Shown: in pieces, positions 28,189-36,166 of the stretch
How the letters are laid out: each line of letters starts with the position of its first letter
Numbering within the stretch: the first letter of the stretch is position 1
Assembly: GCF_050586465.1 (NCBI RefSeq)
Contig: NZ_JBOCEG010000003.1
Location: 1 to 64,000, forward strand
Direction of reading: 5' to 3'
Length of the DNA: 64,000 nucleotides
Source: CAJXYS01 sp913063035
GTDB lineage: Bacteria > Pseudomonadota > Alphaproteobacteria > Rhodobacterales > Rhodobacteraceae
Notes under the pieces: generated by a model
Told to the model about the DNA's origin: nothing
The model's database searches: none
What the model saw: only the letters and a program-made list of their open reading frames with translations
Program-made: the position numbers and the translations under genes

Positions 28189-28311
28189 GCCGCTCCGTTC
28201 GCCGTGTCTGTAATTCGGATGGGCCCTACCGGAGTTGGCGCCACCTCTAGCTCCGTGCATCCGACAGACGTGCCAGCCCCTCACAGCCGGGTTTTTGCAC
28301 CACTTTCCCGA
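28189..28311 (-). pseudogene. fragmentary second copy of the CxxC/HG-rich gene
   Basis: These 123 bases match 32348-32470 with only six differences and no gaps. The matching segment is the central part of the small gene at 32282-32533 (the KRCKNPAVRGWHVCRMHG region). The copy has no start region and the flanks do not match. It is a decayed fragment left by duplication or by recombination with a related element. The rest of the 27962-28346 gap holds nothing I can identify. Confidence 0.75.
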
Positions 28312-28346
28312 TCATATCTTTGAGCGCACTTAAATTTCGCAAATTT

Positions 28347-30692
28347 CTAACGTAAGTAAAAATTCGTATACTCTTTATCTACCAAAACTTTTTTTAGACC
28401 GAAATAGGTTTCTTTTTGGCTGTGAGTCAGTTTTAGCAGATAGTTTTCATGCCTACTATTGAAAATATTGAAAGCGCACTCTTTTCTCTCTACTGACTGA
28501 CTTTTATGAATATTGAAGCTTAAATAGAATCTAGAAACAGTCCCAAGATAACCAGGAAGATCCGATGATATAGAAACATGAAAAAAATCAGAATTTTTAC
28601 CTTCAATAAACATGAAGTCAAAATATGATGAAAGCGAAATTTTACCATGTCTCCACCGTTGTTTAAAAGACCAACCAAGCGGAGTGATTTTGTTAAGGTT
28701 ATTGCGCTTCAAATTATCATAAGAATACTCATCCAGTAAGTTCCAATAAGCATCCTGCAGATAAGTACAGTATTGATCAATCGCGTTTATTGTGCCCGAG
28801 CCGGAAATGCCATCAATAGCGCCAGCATAATATCCCCGCTTTTTTAGAGCTTTCTGTAGGCTTGCAATAGTGTTTTTCTTGCCGCGCCATTCAATTCTTG
28901 GCAACATTGGTGGCGGAAGATATCTTAGAGCTTCAAATTTTTTTTCCGCTATAAGTGCGTCGACAAGGTGTATATCGCGATATACAAGGATCCTCTGATC
29001 GATTATCTTCTCAGACTTACCTTCGGCTTTTTCAAGAATAAGCTTGTCCAGTTTCTGAGCAATTTGTAGGAAGTCCTTATATTCGCAACTGAGGAATGAC
29101 GCCCAATGCAATCCAATCCCTTCATTAGACTTAACCTTCCCAACTGCATATAAATTGACCTTACGTATTGCCTGACTAGCCCTTTCAATTGAGGAACGGC
29201 TGTATTCCCAAAATGGAACCTGATATACATCGCTAAAATCTCCGGCAATCAATCTATCTATGAAAATTGACGGGAGAGCGCATGCTTTAGTCTTGAGTGC
29301 AGTAAAGAACAGGCCATTAAGGCCTCGCTGCCTGGGTATTTCAAAAAGATTAAAATAGTATATGGCATCTAAGCTCGTAAAAATATTTCCACTAAGCGAC
29401 AGGCCTCCAATTTTAAATGATCGGTCTTGATATTTCCGCTTACTTAAAATCAGCGCATAGTTTTCACGTAGCTTATTAAATTGGCGCTCAAACTCATTGC
29501 TTGTTCTAATAATACTAAGAAAATCATCCGATTCCGAAAGCATGTGGACCAAAAGAGAAATTGCATTGTGTTTTTCTGGGCTTTCAGCTGTACTATTATT
29601 TTCTGTTGACGCTATTTTTAATAAGTACGATAGTATTCTTTTATGTGCGCCACGGTTTTCACCTTTGCCTTTATACTCGGACAAAATTTGTTCAGCGGGG
29701 TTTGAAGAGGGCATAAAGGGGCGACGCGCAAGAATTTCGTCCAATTTGTCCTCGACGCTAACGGGCTGGAGCGCCTCGAGTTGCGCAACGTTCAATCCGA
29801 GTTGCCGGGCAAGATCTGCAGGAGCGACGGCATCGCTCTCGAGTCTCTTTGGTTCCGCACCACCGGAGAGCAGAGCGTTTACGAGGTCGACGTCTTGCGC
29901 TGAAATCGCGGCGATAAGCGCACGGGGTTGCTTGTCAGAAGGACTGAAGTCCGGATCAGCACCGGCTGCCAGCAGTGCATCGACGGCATCTATGCTCTCC
30001 GCGCCGACGACAGCCGCAAGTAGCGGTGTTATCCCGTCCGGGGTAACAACATCCAAGGCGGCACTACCCTCGATAAGCAGCTCTATAATTGCGAGGTCAC
30101 CTTGCAGCGATGCGATAACGATTACTGGCCATCCCTGCTCGTCAGTGGCATTCGGGTCCGCTCCCGCTTGCAGGGCTTCTCCAACAGCCTGGGCGTCCCG
30201 CGCGGAAGCCGCGTCAATTAACAGCAGGTCGGGGTTCTCGACCGCATTTGCGGGGCTTCCAGCCACGTCTTGCTGATCCACGGCAGACAGGAATTCTTCT
30301 GCTTCCAGTGACATCGCGACGTCGAGAGCAGTTATCCCGTCGTCGTTCGGTATCGCCGGATCAGCCCCGAGCGCCAGCAAATCAACCGCCAGATCCTCGT
30401 AGCCGGACACCAGCGCAATCGCGACCGCCGTCCATCCGCCATCCAGGTCTCCATTGAGGGCCGCGCCCGAGGAAATCAGCGCCTCGATTGCCTCAGCATC
30501 ACCTCTGCTCGCCGCAAATCCAAGAAGACGCTGCAATGCCTGCGCCTCAAGCTGGTCAGAGCTTTCGGTAAGTTCCGTCGAGAAAGCCTCAGTATCCCCC
30601 TGGGCAATGAGGTCCGCCAAATCCTCCTCGCTCGCGGCCCAGGCAGACGGCGCGAGAAAAAAAATAACAGAGGCAAGCAAAAACCTATTCAT
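28347..30692 (-). CDS. exported ankyrin-repeat protein with peptidoglycan-binding-like domain
   Basis: A 781-residue protein with a signal peptide (MNRFLLASVIFFLAPSAWA). Residues about 45-310 hold some seven ankyrin-type repeats (ALVSGYEDLAVDLLALGADP and ALLAAGADPDF are good examples). A long unmatched middle (about 330-600) is followed near residue 620 by IASLQKALKKRGYYAGAIDG and GSGTINAIDQY, a good match to a PG_binding_1 domain. A beta-rich C-terminus remains unassigned. The first part is GC-rich and the last 450 codons are AT-rich, so the gene looks chimeric. It could recognise cell wall and protein targets in the periplasm or outside; that is inference. Confidence 0.75.
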   Translation of the reverse strand: MNRFLLASVIFFLAPSAWAASEEDLADLIAQGDTEAFSTELTESSDQLEAQALQRLLGFAASRGDAEAIEALISSGAALNGDLDGGWTAVAIALVSGYEDLAVDLLALGADPAIPNDDGITALDVAMSLEAEEFLSAVDQQDVAGSPANAVENPDLLLIDAASARDAQAVGEALQAGADPNATDEQGWPVIVIASLQGDLAIIELLIEGSAALDVVTPDGITPLLAAVVGAESIDAVDALLAAGADPDFSPSDKQPRALIAAISAQDVDLVNALLSGGAEPKRLESDAVAPADLARQLGLNVAQLEALQPVSVEDKLDEILARRPFMPSSNPAEQILSEYKGKGENRGAHKRILSYLLKIASTENNSTAESPEKHNAISLLVHMLSESDDFLSIIRTSNEFERQFNKLRENYALILSKRKYQDRSFKIGGLSLSGNIFTSLDAIYYFNLFEIPRQRGLNGLFFTALKTKACALPSIFIDRLIAGDFSDVYQVPFWEYSRSSIERASQAIRKVNLYAVGKVKSNEGIGLHWASFLSCEYKDFLQIAQKLDKLILEKAEGKSEKIIDQRILVYRDIHLVDALIAEKKFEALRYLPPPMLPRIEWRGKKNTIASLQKALKKRGYYAGAIDGISGSGTINAIDQYCTYLQDAYWNLLDEYSYDNLKRNNLNKITPLGWSFKQRWRHGKISLSSYFDFMFIEGKNSDFFHVSISSDLPGYLGTVSRFYLSFNIHKSQSVERKECAFNIFNSRHENYLLKLTHSQKETYFGLKKVLVDKEYTNFYLR

Positions 30693-30829
30693 CAGAATTC
30701 ATCCACGAAAAGACAAAAAAATCCATTTGGAAAAATCTCTCTTACCCTTCAATTTAAGGCTTAAGCCTCAAGGGAGATAACCTCCAGCTTTAGGAAAAGA
30801 CCTTAGTGCCGGCACTCCTTCTGAAATCA

Positions 30830-32065
30830 CTATCCTCCGGGTATCCCACAGGCATATTCCCCGGTACATTGACTATCAATTGGCCGCTTCCCCTGTAATT
30901 GCTGCTGCCGCTGTACCTGCTGAATAGCTTGGTTGTACGCATTCATGGTGTTTGTATAGAGCCACTCGTTGAATCCACAGCCCATGGCTCCACAGGAAGA
31001 TGTTGGCGTGGGCGGGTCAAAGCTCTGCACTTGCCTCTGTGCACGCTGAGCCTGGCGCTGTGCACGCTGCTGCGCCTGGCGTTGTGCGCGTTGCCGGGCA
31101 ATCTGCGCCTGGCGCGCTGCTTCCGCCTGCCGTCGAGCCTGAGCCGCGCGCGCGGCAGCGGCCATTACCGCAGCATTCTCGGACTTGCGCGCAGCCGTGG
31201 CGGCTTCGATCTGCCTTACGATGTCGTCAAACGTCGCCTCCGCGTCACCTTGACCAGAGACCGCTCCAAAATCGCCCGATCCGGACTTAACTCGGCTCTC
31301 GATGCGCGCAAATTCCGCTTCAAAATCCTTCATCCCCGGCGACCATTGTGCTTCCCTTGGCTTGCTGTCGAAGTCCTCGTAAGCCTTGTCAAACCGGCCC
31401 TGCGCATCGTCAATTACCCCCTGAAGACGCCGAAGGTTATTTCGTACAAGGTTCCGACTTAAACGATTGCTCCGGAGGGCAAAGTCCGACGCCTCGGAGG
31501 CAAGTCCGAAAATCGAATCCTTGCGCGAGCGCCAGCCAGCGCGCTTATCGGCGACGTTCTTTAGGTTTGCACCAAAGAGTTGACCGCGCTCGAGACGCTT
31601 CCGGAAATCATTGTAGCTGTCATAAGCATTGCGCAGGCCTGCGGGTGCATTACCCCTTATCGATCTCCGTGTAACTTCCGTTGCCGATTTCTTGGCAGCC
31701 CGCTTTACTTTAAGCAGGGCGCTCGCCCGTTCTCGGCAGATCTTGGTCTCCTCATAAAATCTCTCTTGTGCGCAGAGCTTCGCCTTGGCCGCGCCTTCAC
31801 ACACGGAGCGAATTGTCCCCTCATAACGCCCACACGCTCTAAAAGAAGCGATAGTCGCCCCAGATCGGTTTCTGCGTGCGCAGGATTCGTACGCGTCCAT
31901 GTAGAAATTTGAAGCTTCAAGCAGTTTGCTACTGAGCTGAGCACAATCCTGAAGGGTCGGGGCGATCGGGGACTTTGGTAGACGGATGCCTTCGAAGCTT
32001 TGTGCTGAGGCCATGCCCGCTGATACCCAAACCAGAAGAATGGCCATAAGGATACGAGCGCCCAT
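30830..32065 (-). CDS. secreted Gln/Arg/Ala-rich coiled-coil protein
   Basis: A 411-residue protein. The signal peptide MGARILMAILLVWVSAGMASA is followed by a cysteine-containing helical region (DCAQLSS, YESCARR, FRACGR, SVCEG, KLCAQ, KICRE: about six cysteines within residues 40-115) and then by a long Ala/Arg/Gln repeat region (about residues 300-350, RQAEAARQAQIARQRAQRQ). A cysteine-bearing tail (SSCGAMGCGFNEW, SQCTGEYACGIPGG) ends the protein. An extracellular or periplasmic coiled-coil with disulphides is expected. No family recognised. It is 137 bases upstream of the ankyrin gene on the same strand and may be co-expressed. Confidence 0.7.
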   Translation of the reverse strand: MGARILMAILLVWVSAGMASAQSFEGIRLPKSPIAPTLQDCAQLSSKLLEASNFYMDAYESCARRNRSGATIASFRACGRYEGTIRSVCEGAAKAKLCAQERFYEETKICRERASALLKVKRAAKKSATEVTRRSIRGNAPAGLRNAYDSYNDFRKRLERGQLFGANLKNVADKRAGWRSRKDSIFGLASEASDFALRSNRLSRNLVRNNLRRLQGVIDDAQGRFDKAYEDFDSKPREAQWSPGMKDFEAEFARIESRVKSGSGDFGAVSGQGDAEATFDDIVRQIEAATAARKSENAAVMAAAARAAQARRQAEAARQAQIARQRAQRQAQQRAQRQAQRAQRQVQSFDPPTPTSSCGAMGCGFNEWLYTNTMNAYNQAIQQVQRQQQLQGKRPIDSQCTGEYACGIPGG

Positions 32066-32281
32066 TGTGGCCTCCTATTAGGCGGCACCGGCCCAATTCC
32101 CTTAAAAAAAGGACTGACGATTACACGGTACCGCGAATCAGTGTGCCCGGTCAAAGTTTGGAGCGGAAGCGTTCGGCACGTACAGAGCATTGCATGCAGC
32201 GTGTCCTTTGTGCCCCGCGATGCTGTGACCGCAAATCATTGAAACCATGCATTTTTTAGGAGCCGGCGTTTCTTGCAGGTC

Positions 32282-32533
32282 TCATTGCCCAGAAGTTTTT
32301 GCATGCCGGCCCACTGCAGCGACCAGCTTTCGTATCATTACGGCTTCGCCGCTCCGTTCGCCGTGTCTGTAATTCGGATGGGCCCTACCGGAGTTGGCGC
32401 CGCCTCCGGCGCCGTGCATCCGACAGACGTGCCAGCCCCTCACAGCCGGGTTCTTGCACCGCTTTCCCGAGCGCTTTGAAGTCGCCGTGCATCTTGGCGC
32501 GCTGTGCATGGGGTAAGCGTCACTTTTCTTCAT
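32282..32533 (-). CDS. small CxxT...HG-rich protein (HGGxSTG-like)
   Basis: An 83-residue basic protein. Residues about 13-40 carry CTATSKRSGKRCKNPAVRGW then HVCRMHGAGGG, the metal-binding-looking pattern of the small HGGxSTG-type proteins frequent in alphaproteobacterial phages and mobile elements. The start MKKSDAYPM at 32533 lies inside the end of the preceding gene (14-base overlap). Its biochemical role is unknown. A fragment of the same gene lies at 28189-28311. Confidence 0.75.
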   Translation of the reverse strand: MKKSDAYPMHSAPRCTATSKRSGKRCKNPAVRGWHVCRMHGAGGGANSGRAHPNYRHGERSGEAVMIRKLVAAVGRHAKTSGQ

Positions 32534-33071
32534 GCCCCCGCCCCCCAGAGTGCACCTCTCCAACGATAGCCTGGCCGCCATCCTCGACCGTTACCCGCTC
32601 GACGCGCACTGTTTGCTGCCCCTTGGTGCGGTATCGCTTAAGCGTGTCCATCTGCGCCGCGTAGGTGCGGGCAAGCTTGTTGAGCGCCCGCTCTGCGGAG
32701 TCCTGCTGCGGTATCTGGTCAACGTGGGTCAGGCGTCGGGCCATCACCATGGTCACCTTGTGAACAGCCGCCATTTGCGAAATCAGTAGAGCCTCGGCTG
32801 GATCCTCTGGCTTCATGGCATCGAGGAAGCCCAGCGCGAAGTCGGTTGCCTGCTCATCGACGGTATTGCCTTGTGACCCAATGGTAGCCAGTTCGCCGAT
32901 AAGCCAATCCGAGACGGCATCGTTTTCGGTAGCGGCTCGGATGCGCGCATAGTCGCCGTGGATTTCTATCGTCAGCGGCCCGCCTTTCTCCCAATCCAGG
33001 CAGGCAGTGGGCGGCTTGCGCTTGTCTGTCTCAGTGGTCGCCGATTTCGGCTTGTCGGATTTCTTTGTCAT
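32520..33071 (-). CDS. conserved element protein with GGQAIVG motif, unknown function
   Basis: A 183-residue protein. The C-terminal part ISQMAAVHKVTMVMARRLTH ... LARTYAAQMDTLKRYRTKGQ followed by VTVEDGGQAIVGEVHSGG is a pattern I recall from many proteobacterial elements, usually beside a small HG-rich Cys protein as here. It is predicted soluble, with an N-terminal Lys/Thr-rich tail. It overlaps the wHTH gene upstream by four bases and the HG-rich gene downstream by 14, so the trio is one transcript. Function unknown. Confidence 0.7.
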   Translation of the reverse strand: MTKKSDKPKSATTETDKRKPPTACLDWEKGGPLTIEIHGDYARIRAATENDAVSDWLIGELATIGSQGNTVDEQATDFALGFLDAMKPEDPAEALLISQMAAVHKVTMVMARRLTHVDQIPQQDSAERALNKLARTYAAQMDTLKRYRTKGQQTVRVERVTVEDGGQAIVGEVHSGGRGHEEK

Positions 33072-33712
33072 GCTTTCCTGCCTTTCGTTCCGTTGAAGAG
33101 TTGGGGCGGATTTGGCTGCTCCGTGATAGTCAAGGATGCGCCAGCCGATGCGTGCCCATTGGCGGCCCGGCGCTGCGGTTCTGACGCTCTAGGCCCATGG
33201 CTAGATGTAAGATTGGCACGGTTTTTGAGCCGGGAGTTCCGCTCTGCTTGGCCCGATTTTTGAGCCGGTTTGGCCTTGCCTGCAGGGCTTCCTTGGCTCG
33301 CTTTTTGCGCCAGGCCCGCACGATTTTTGCGCAGGGGTTCTGCATTTCGGTAATCGAGCGTTGGAGGTCTGTCATCGCATGGCAGGTGGGTGAGCCGCCA
33401 TTCGGCGGCCCTCCCTTTTCCTTCGACACCAAGGCTGGGGCCACGCGTCTCTACGGTGAAGCCCAGCGCCTCCAGCTCCGCGAAGTATCGCGATACCGTG
33501 TTGCGCGTCACACTGAGGCTCTGGGCTGCTTCGCGGGTTGGCAGGTAGACCCTGCCATTGTTCCCGCCGTTGTAGCGCTTGATAAGTTCGACGTGCAGCG
33601 CCCTGGCTCCGCAGGATACGCCAAGCCGCTCCCATTCACTGATGAGCGAGTGGTCCAGCTTCACGAACTTGGGGCCACCGCGTTTCCTGCCCTTGTAGCC
33701 CTTACCCCCCAT
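33068..33712 (-). CDS. winged-helix DNA-binding protein of the island
   Basis: A 214-residue basic protein beginning MGGKGYKGRKRGGPKFVKLD. Residues about 45-80 (LPTREAAQSLSVTRNTVSRY, FAELEALGFTV) form a convincing winged helix-turn-helix. The rest is Lys/Ala/Gln-rich and low-complexity (GLAQKASQGSPAGKAKPAQK), likely disordered. Such proteins in small integrative elements act as regulators or replication-related proteins; the role here is inference. The ATG at 33712 is chosen; the upstream reading in frame overlaps the previous gene. A four-base overlap couples it to the GGQAIVG gene. Confidence 0.7.
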   Translation of the reverse strand: MGGKGYKGRKRGGPKFVKLDHSLISEWERLGVSCGARALHVELIKRYNGGNNGRVYLPTREAAQSLSVTRNTVSRYFAELEALGFTVETRGPSLGVEGKGRAAEWRLTHLPCDDRPPTLDYRNAEPLRKNRAGLAQKASQGSPAGKAKPAQKSGQAERNSRLKNRANLTSSHGPRASEPQRRAANGHASAGASLTITEQPNPPQLFNGTKGRKA

Positions 33713-34034
33713 GGCGCCCCCTCCAAGTCGGGGCAGCCATCTGACGGGCAAACTCGGAAAGGTGGCGGAGGTCATCAGGAGCGCCTGAATGGCGCGTCCA
33801 CAGCCGTTCGAGGGCCTCTCGGGTGGTGAAGTAGCCAAAGGCGTGCCAAGCGTTTCCCCGACACTCTAAATCGGCTCCACGGCGGCGCTGGATGATGTAT
33901 TGAATTCCATCCCGACAGAGGATGAAGCGGATACTATCGCGCTGGGCCAGGACGCGCCCGTAATTGTCGGACGCTTCGCGATGAGAAGGTGCAACGAGTG
34001 TACCTTCAGGGTTGATGCTGTTCTTATCCGCCAT
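33702..34034 (-). CDS. hypothetical island protein
   Basis: A 110-residue protein (MADKNSINPEGTLVAPSHRE at the start). The segment RFILCRDGIQYIIQRRRGAD, then GNAWHAFGYFTTREALERLW, looks like a compact alpha/beta domain of the kind seen in small phage-derived proteins. No family name can be given. It overlaps genes on both sides by about 11 bases, which supports real coding and co-transcription with the wHTH gene. Confidence 0.6.
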   Translation of the reverse strand: MADKNSINPEGTLVAPSHREASDNYGRVLAQRDSIRFILCRDGIQYIIQRRRGADLECRGNAWHAFGYFTTREALERLWTRHSGAPDDLRHLSEFARQMAAPTWRGRHGG

Positions 34035-34239
34035 GCGCACCTCCCCAAATGAGGGTGGCTAGCGCATTGGCTTGTGCTTCGGTCACGCCATGGAGGCGCA
34101 TTAGTAACTTGATTTGAATTTGTTTCACTGCTGTTGCCTCGTTCTTGTTCCGAGGCGCGTAAGCAGGTATATTCCGAATGTCCGCCAAACCACCGAAACA
34201 ACCCTCCGCCGCGCCTTTCTCGGGCGTGGCGGTTTTCAT
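34024..34239 (-). CDS. small hypothetical island protein
   Basis: A 71-residue protein starting MKTATPEKGAAEGCFGG. The C-terminal helix-rich part (VKQIQIKLLMRLHGVTEAQA, then NALATLIWG) resembles short helical regions of phage regulators, but no family is clear. It overlaps the AlpA-like gene stop upstream by four bases and the next gene by 11. Confidence 0.5.
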   Translation of the reverse strand: MKTATPEKGAAEGCFGGLADIRNIPAYAPRNKNEATAVKQIQIKLLMRLHGVTEAQANALATLIWGGAHGG

Positions 34240-34421
34240 TGAATCGGTTCGGCAGTTTCTTCCCACGCTGCGATCTCGCTAAGACGCCAGCGGGCGCAGC
34301 CCGGCGACAGCTTGCGCACTCGGGGAAAGTCGGCGCGGTTGCGGTGCCAGCGCCAGATCGTTTGACGGGTGACACCGTAGCGGTGTCCGAGGTCTGTGTC
34401 GGAAAGATAGGTTTCAGCCAT
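34236..34421 (-). CDS. AlpA-family HTH regulator / excisionase-like
   Basis: A 61-residue protein. LSDTDLGHRYGVTRQTIWRW (residues 6-25) is the MerR/AlpA-type helix-turn-helix, followed by the usual RNRADFPRVRKLSPGCARWR and SEIAAWEE tail. AlpA-like proteins activate integrase or serve as recombination directionality factors in P4-type elements. It lies 129 bases downstream of the integrase gene on the same strand, the standard place for such a gene. Confidence 0.85.
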   Translation of the reverse strand: MAETYLSDTDLGHRYGVTRQTIWRWHRNRADFPRVRKLSPGCARWRLSEIAAWEETAEPIQ

Positions 34422-34549
34422 TAGAGCACCTGTTTGTTCAAGGTGCCCCCTATTCTGTTCACATTTTTACACCAGAAAAGGGATTTTTCTTAACTGTCCG
34501 GCGTAATTTGGAAAATAGAAAGAACCAGAGCTTGTTAATCATTTTCAAC

Positions 34550-35827
34550 TCATGCCAGGCTCGCCAGCTTCACCACCGTATCGCCTTCCTCGCCGCGCAG
34601 GAACCTTTGCCATGCGGCCATCATCTGGCGGCGTTTCTCCAGCATGTCCGTCCGCCGGTAGGTGCGCTCGACTTCGGAACCTACCGTGTGGGCCAGCGCG
34701 ATCTCGGCCATGTCGCGGGGATATTCCGTCCGCTCGGCAGTCCAGTCCCGGAAGGTGCTGCGAAGCCCGTGAGGCACCGCTGGGCGGCCATCACGCGGGT
34801 CAAGGTATCCACCCGCCCGAGCCTCGTTAATGCGCCTCATGCAAGCGGAAATCGCCATGTCCGACAACTGCCCGCCACGGGGCGCTGCGAACACGTATTC
34901 GCTGATCCGGGGCATGTTATTTATGATCTCGACACCCTCGGCAGTCAGGGGCACCCGGTGTTCCTTCCCGGCCTTCATGCGGTCGGCGGGGATCGTCCAC
35001 AATCCAGCGTCCAAGTCGAACTCGTCCCACGTCGCGCCGCGAACCTCGCCGGATCGTGCGGCTGTCAGGGCCATGAACTCCAGCGCACGCGTTGCGGTGC
35101 CCGTCCGCGCCTGTAAATCGCGGAACCAGTCGGCAGCGTCAGCCAGCGCCACGGCGGGATAGTGCTTCACCTTCGCCACCTTGCCCGGCTTGGGCAGGAT
35201 TGCGTCCAGGTTGCCCTTCCAGCGGGCCGGGTTGTCGCCTTCGCGGTGCCCGGACACTGTGGCCCATGCCAGCACGGCCTCGATCCGCCCGCGCAGTCGG
35301 CTGGCAGTCTCGGTCTTAGTCTGCCAGATCGGCTCCAGAACCCGCAGAACGTCGGCCACGCCAATGTCCTCCACCAGCTGGTGGCCTATGACGGGAACCG
35401 CGTAGCGATCCAGCGACGAACTCCACTGTTTCCGGTGCTTTTCGTTACGGAACTCCGTCAGCTTCGCCGCGAGGAAACGCTCCATTGCATCCTTGAACGT
35501 CAGGCCGCGCTGCTGAGCCGTTTTAAGCTGCGTCAGGGCGGCGTTGCGCTCCGCGATAGGGTCCACCCCGCGCCAGATCATGTCCAGCGCCTCCCGCGCC
35601 CTTTCTCGTGCCTGTGCAAGACTGACAGTCGGATAACCACCCAGGCCGATATGGCGGCGCTTACCGGCTATGTTTGTTCTCAGTATCCAGGAGCGGGCAC
35701 CGCTTGGCGTGATCTGCAATACCAGCCCCTTCACGCCGCCAACGCTAAATACCTTGTTGTTCTTTCCGCCGGGGTGTTCCAGGCGCTTCACCTCCAAGGG
35801 CGTCAGTTCCTTCGCAAGTCTCGGCAT
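34550..35827 (-). CDS. tyrosine recombinase / P4-type integrase
   Basis: A 425-residue site-specific recombinase. The N-terminal DUF4102 arm-binding domain (MPRLAKELTPLEVKRLE, GGVKGLVLQITPSG, IGLGGYPTVSLAQARERARE) is followed by a SAM-like core-binding domain and a catalytic domain with ALTAARSGEVRG (Arg), HGLRSTFRDWT (His-x-x-Arg), ALAHTVGSEVERTYRR (His and the tyrosine). It is full length and looks functional. The start at 35827 is close to candidate arm-type repeats and attR, which supports activity on the tRNA-Ser 15-bp core. Confidence 0.95.
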   Translation of the reverse strand: MPRLAKELTPLEVKRLEHPGGKNNKVFSVGGVKGLVLQITPSGARSWILRTNIAGKRRHIGLGGYPTVSLAQARERAREALDMIWRGVDPIAERNAALTQLKTAQQRGLTFKDAMERFLAAKLTEFRNEKHRKQWSSSLDRYAVPVIGHQLVEDIGVADVLRVLEPIWQTKTETASRLRGRIEAVLAWATVSGHREGDNPARWKGNLDAILPKPGKVAKVKHYPAVALADAADWFRDLQARTGTATRALEFMALTAARSGEVRGATWDEFDLDAGLWTIPADRMKAGKEHRVPLTAEGVEIINNMPRISEYVFAAPRGGQLSDMAISACMRRINEARAGGYLDPRDGRPAVPHGLRSTFRDWTAERTEYPRDMAEIALAHTVGSEVERTYRRTDMLEKRRQMMAAWQRFLRGEEGDTVVKLASLA

Positions 35828-35867
35828 GGTGCACCGCCTTTCCTACCTACCTTTGCAGATGGCATTG

Positions 35868-35955
35868 GGCGCTACAGGTTGCAACAGGTTGCGTTACATA
35901 ATTCTGCCAAAGATTTATTATAGTGAGACTAATTTCGCCAAGGCGCTACAGGCTG
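35868..35955. repeat. short direct repeats, candidate integrase arm sites
   Basis: GGCGCTACAGG occurs at 35868-35878 and 35942-35952. ACAGGTTGC occurs at 35874-35882 and again 10 bp on at 35884-35892. They lie between the integrase start and attR, where arm-type binding sites are expected. Beyond attR (35988-36166) I see no gene. Confidence 0.4.
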
Positions 35956-35972
35956 ACACAGTATTATGGCGG

Positions 35973-35987
35973 CCACCTCCTCCGCCA
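35973..35987 (+). repeat. attR: 15-bp direct repeat
   Basis: An exact copy of the last 15 bases of tRNA-Ser (25717-25731), marking the right boundary of the island. After it, sequence returns to GC-rich host type. Confidence 0.85.
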
Positions 35988-36166
35988 GCGCCGCCGTTGG
36001 AAGAGCCCCGCTTGAACCGGGCAGAGGGCCCCGGCTTTGGCCGACATCCCGGCAGCGCCCCTCGCGGTCCGTCAAGAGCAGTCGCGAGAGCATCCGCCGC
36101 GGGCGGGGCCGCCGTGCCCCGGACGACACGGGGACGCAACGGGTCGCGGCGATGGCGGGGCGGCTC

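Larger units (their letters stand above)
25732..35987. mobile_element. tRNA-Ser-integrated genomic island (~10.26 kb)
   Basis: Bounded by tRNA-Ser with attL (25717-25731) and an identical attR (35973-35987). A tyrosine integrase lies next to attR, followed by an AlpA-like regulator and a short minus-strand gene block. AT content rises sharply over 26.7-29.7 kb against the GC-rich host. Cargo is mostly exported or small proteins of unknown function. No structural phage, terminase, relaxase, resistance or restriction genes are visible, so it is a small integrative element of uncertain mobility, perhaps a satellite needing a helper. Confidence 0.85.

Noticed and set aside
31000..31200. CRISPR-like or tandem DNA repeat in the Gln/Arg-rich gene
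   Set aside because: The periodicity follows from RQA codon repeats in a coding coiled coil, with no spacers.
25732..35987. Anti-phage defence, CRISPR or restriction system in the island
   Set aside because: I looked for nucleases, methylases, reverse transcriptase, TIR, Cas and toxin-antitoxin motifs and for regular spaced repeats and saw none. The ankyrin protein is exported, which argues against an intracellular defence effector.
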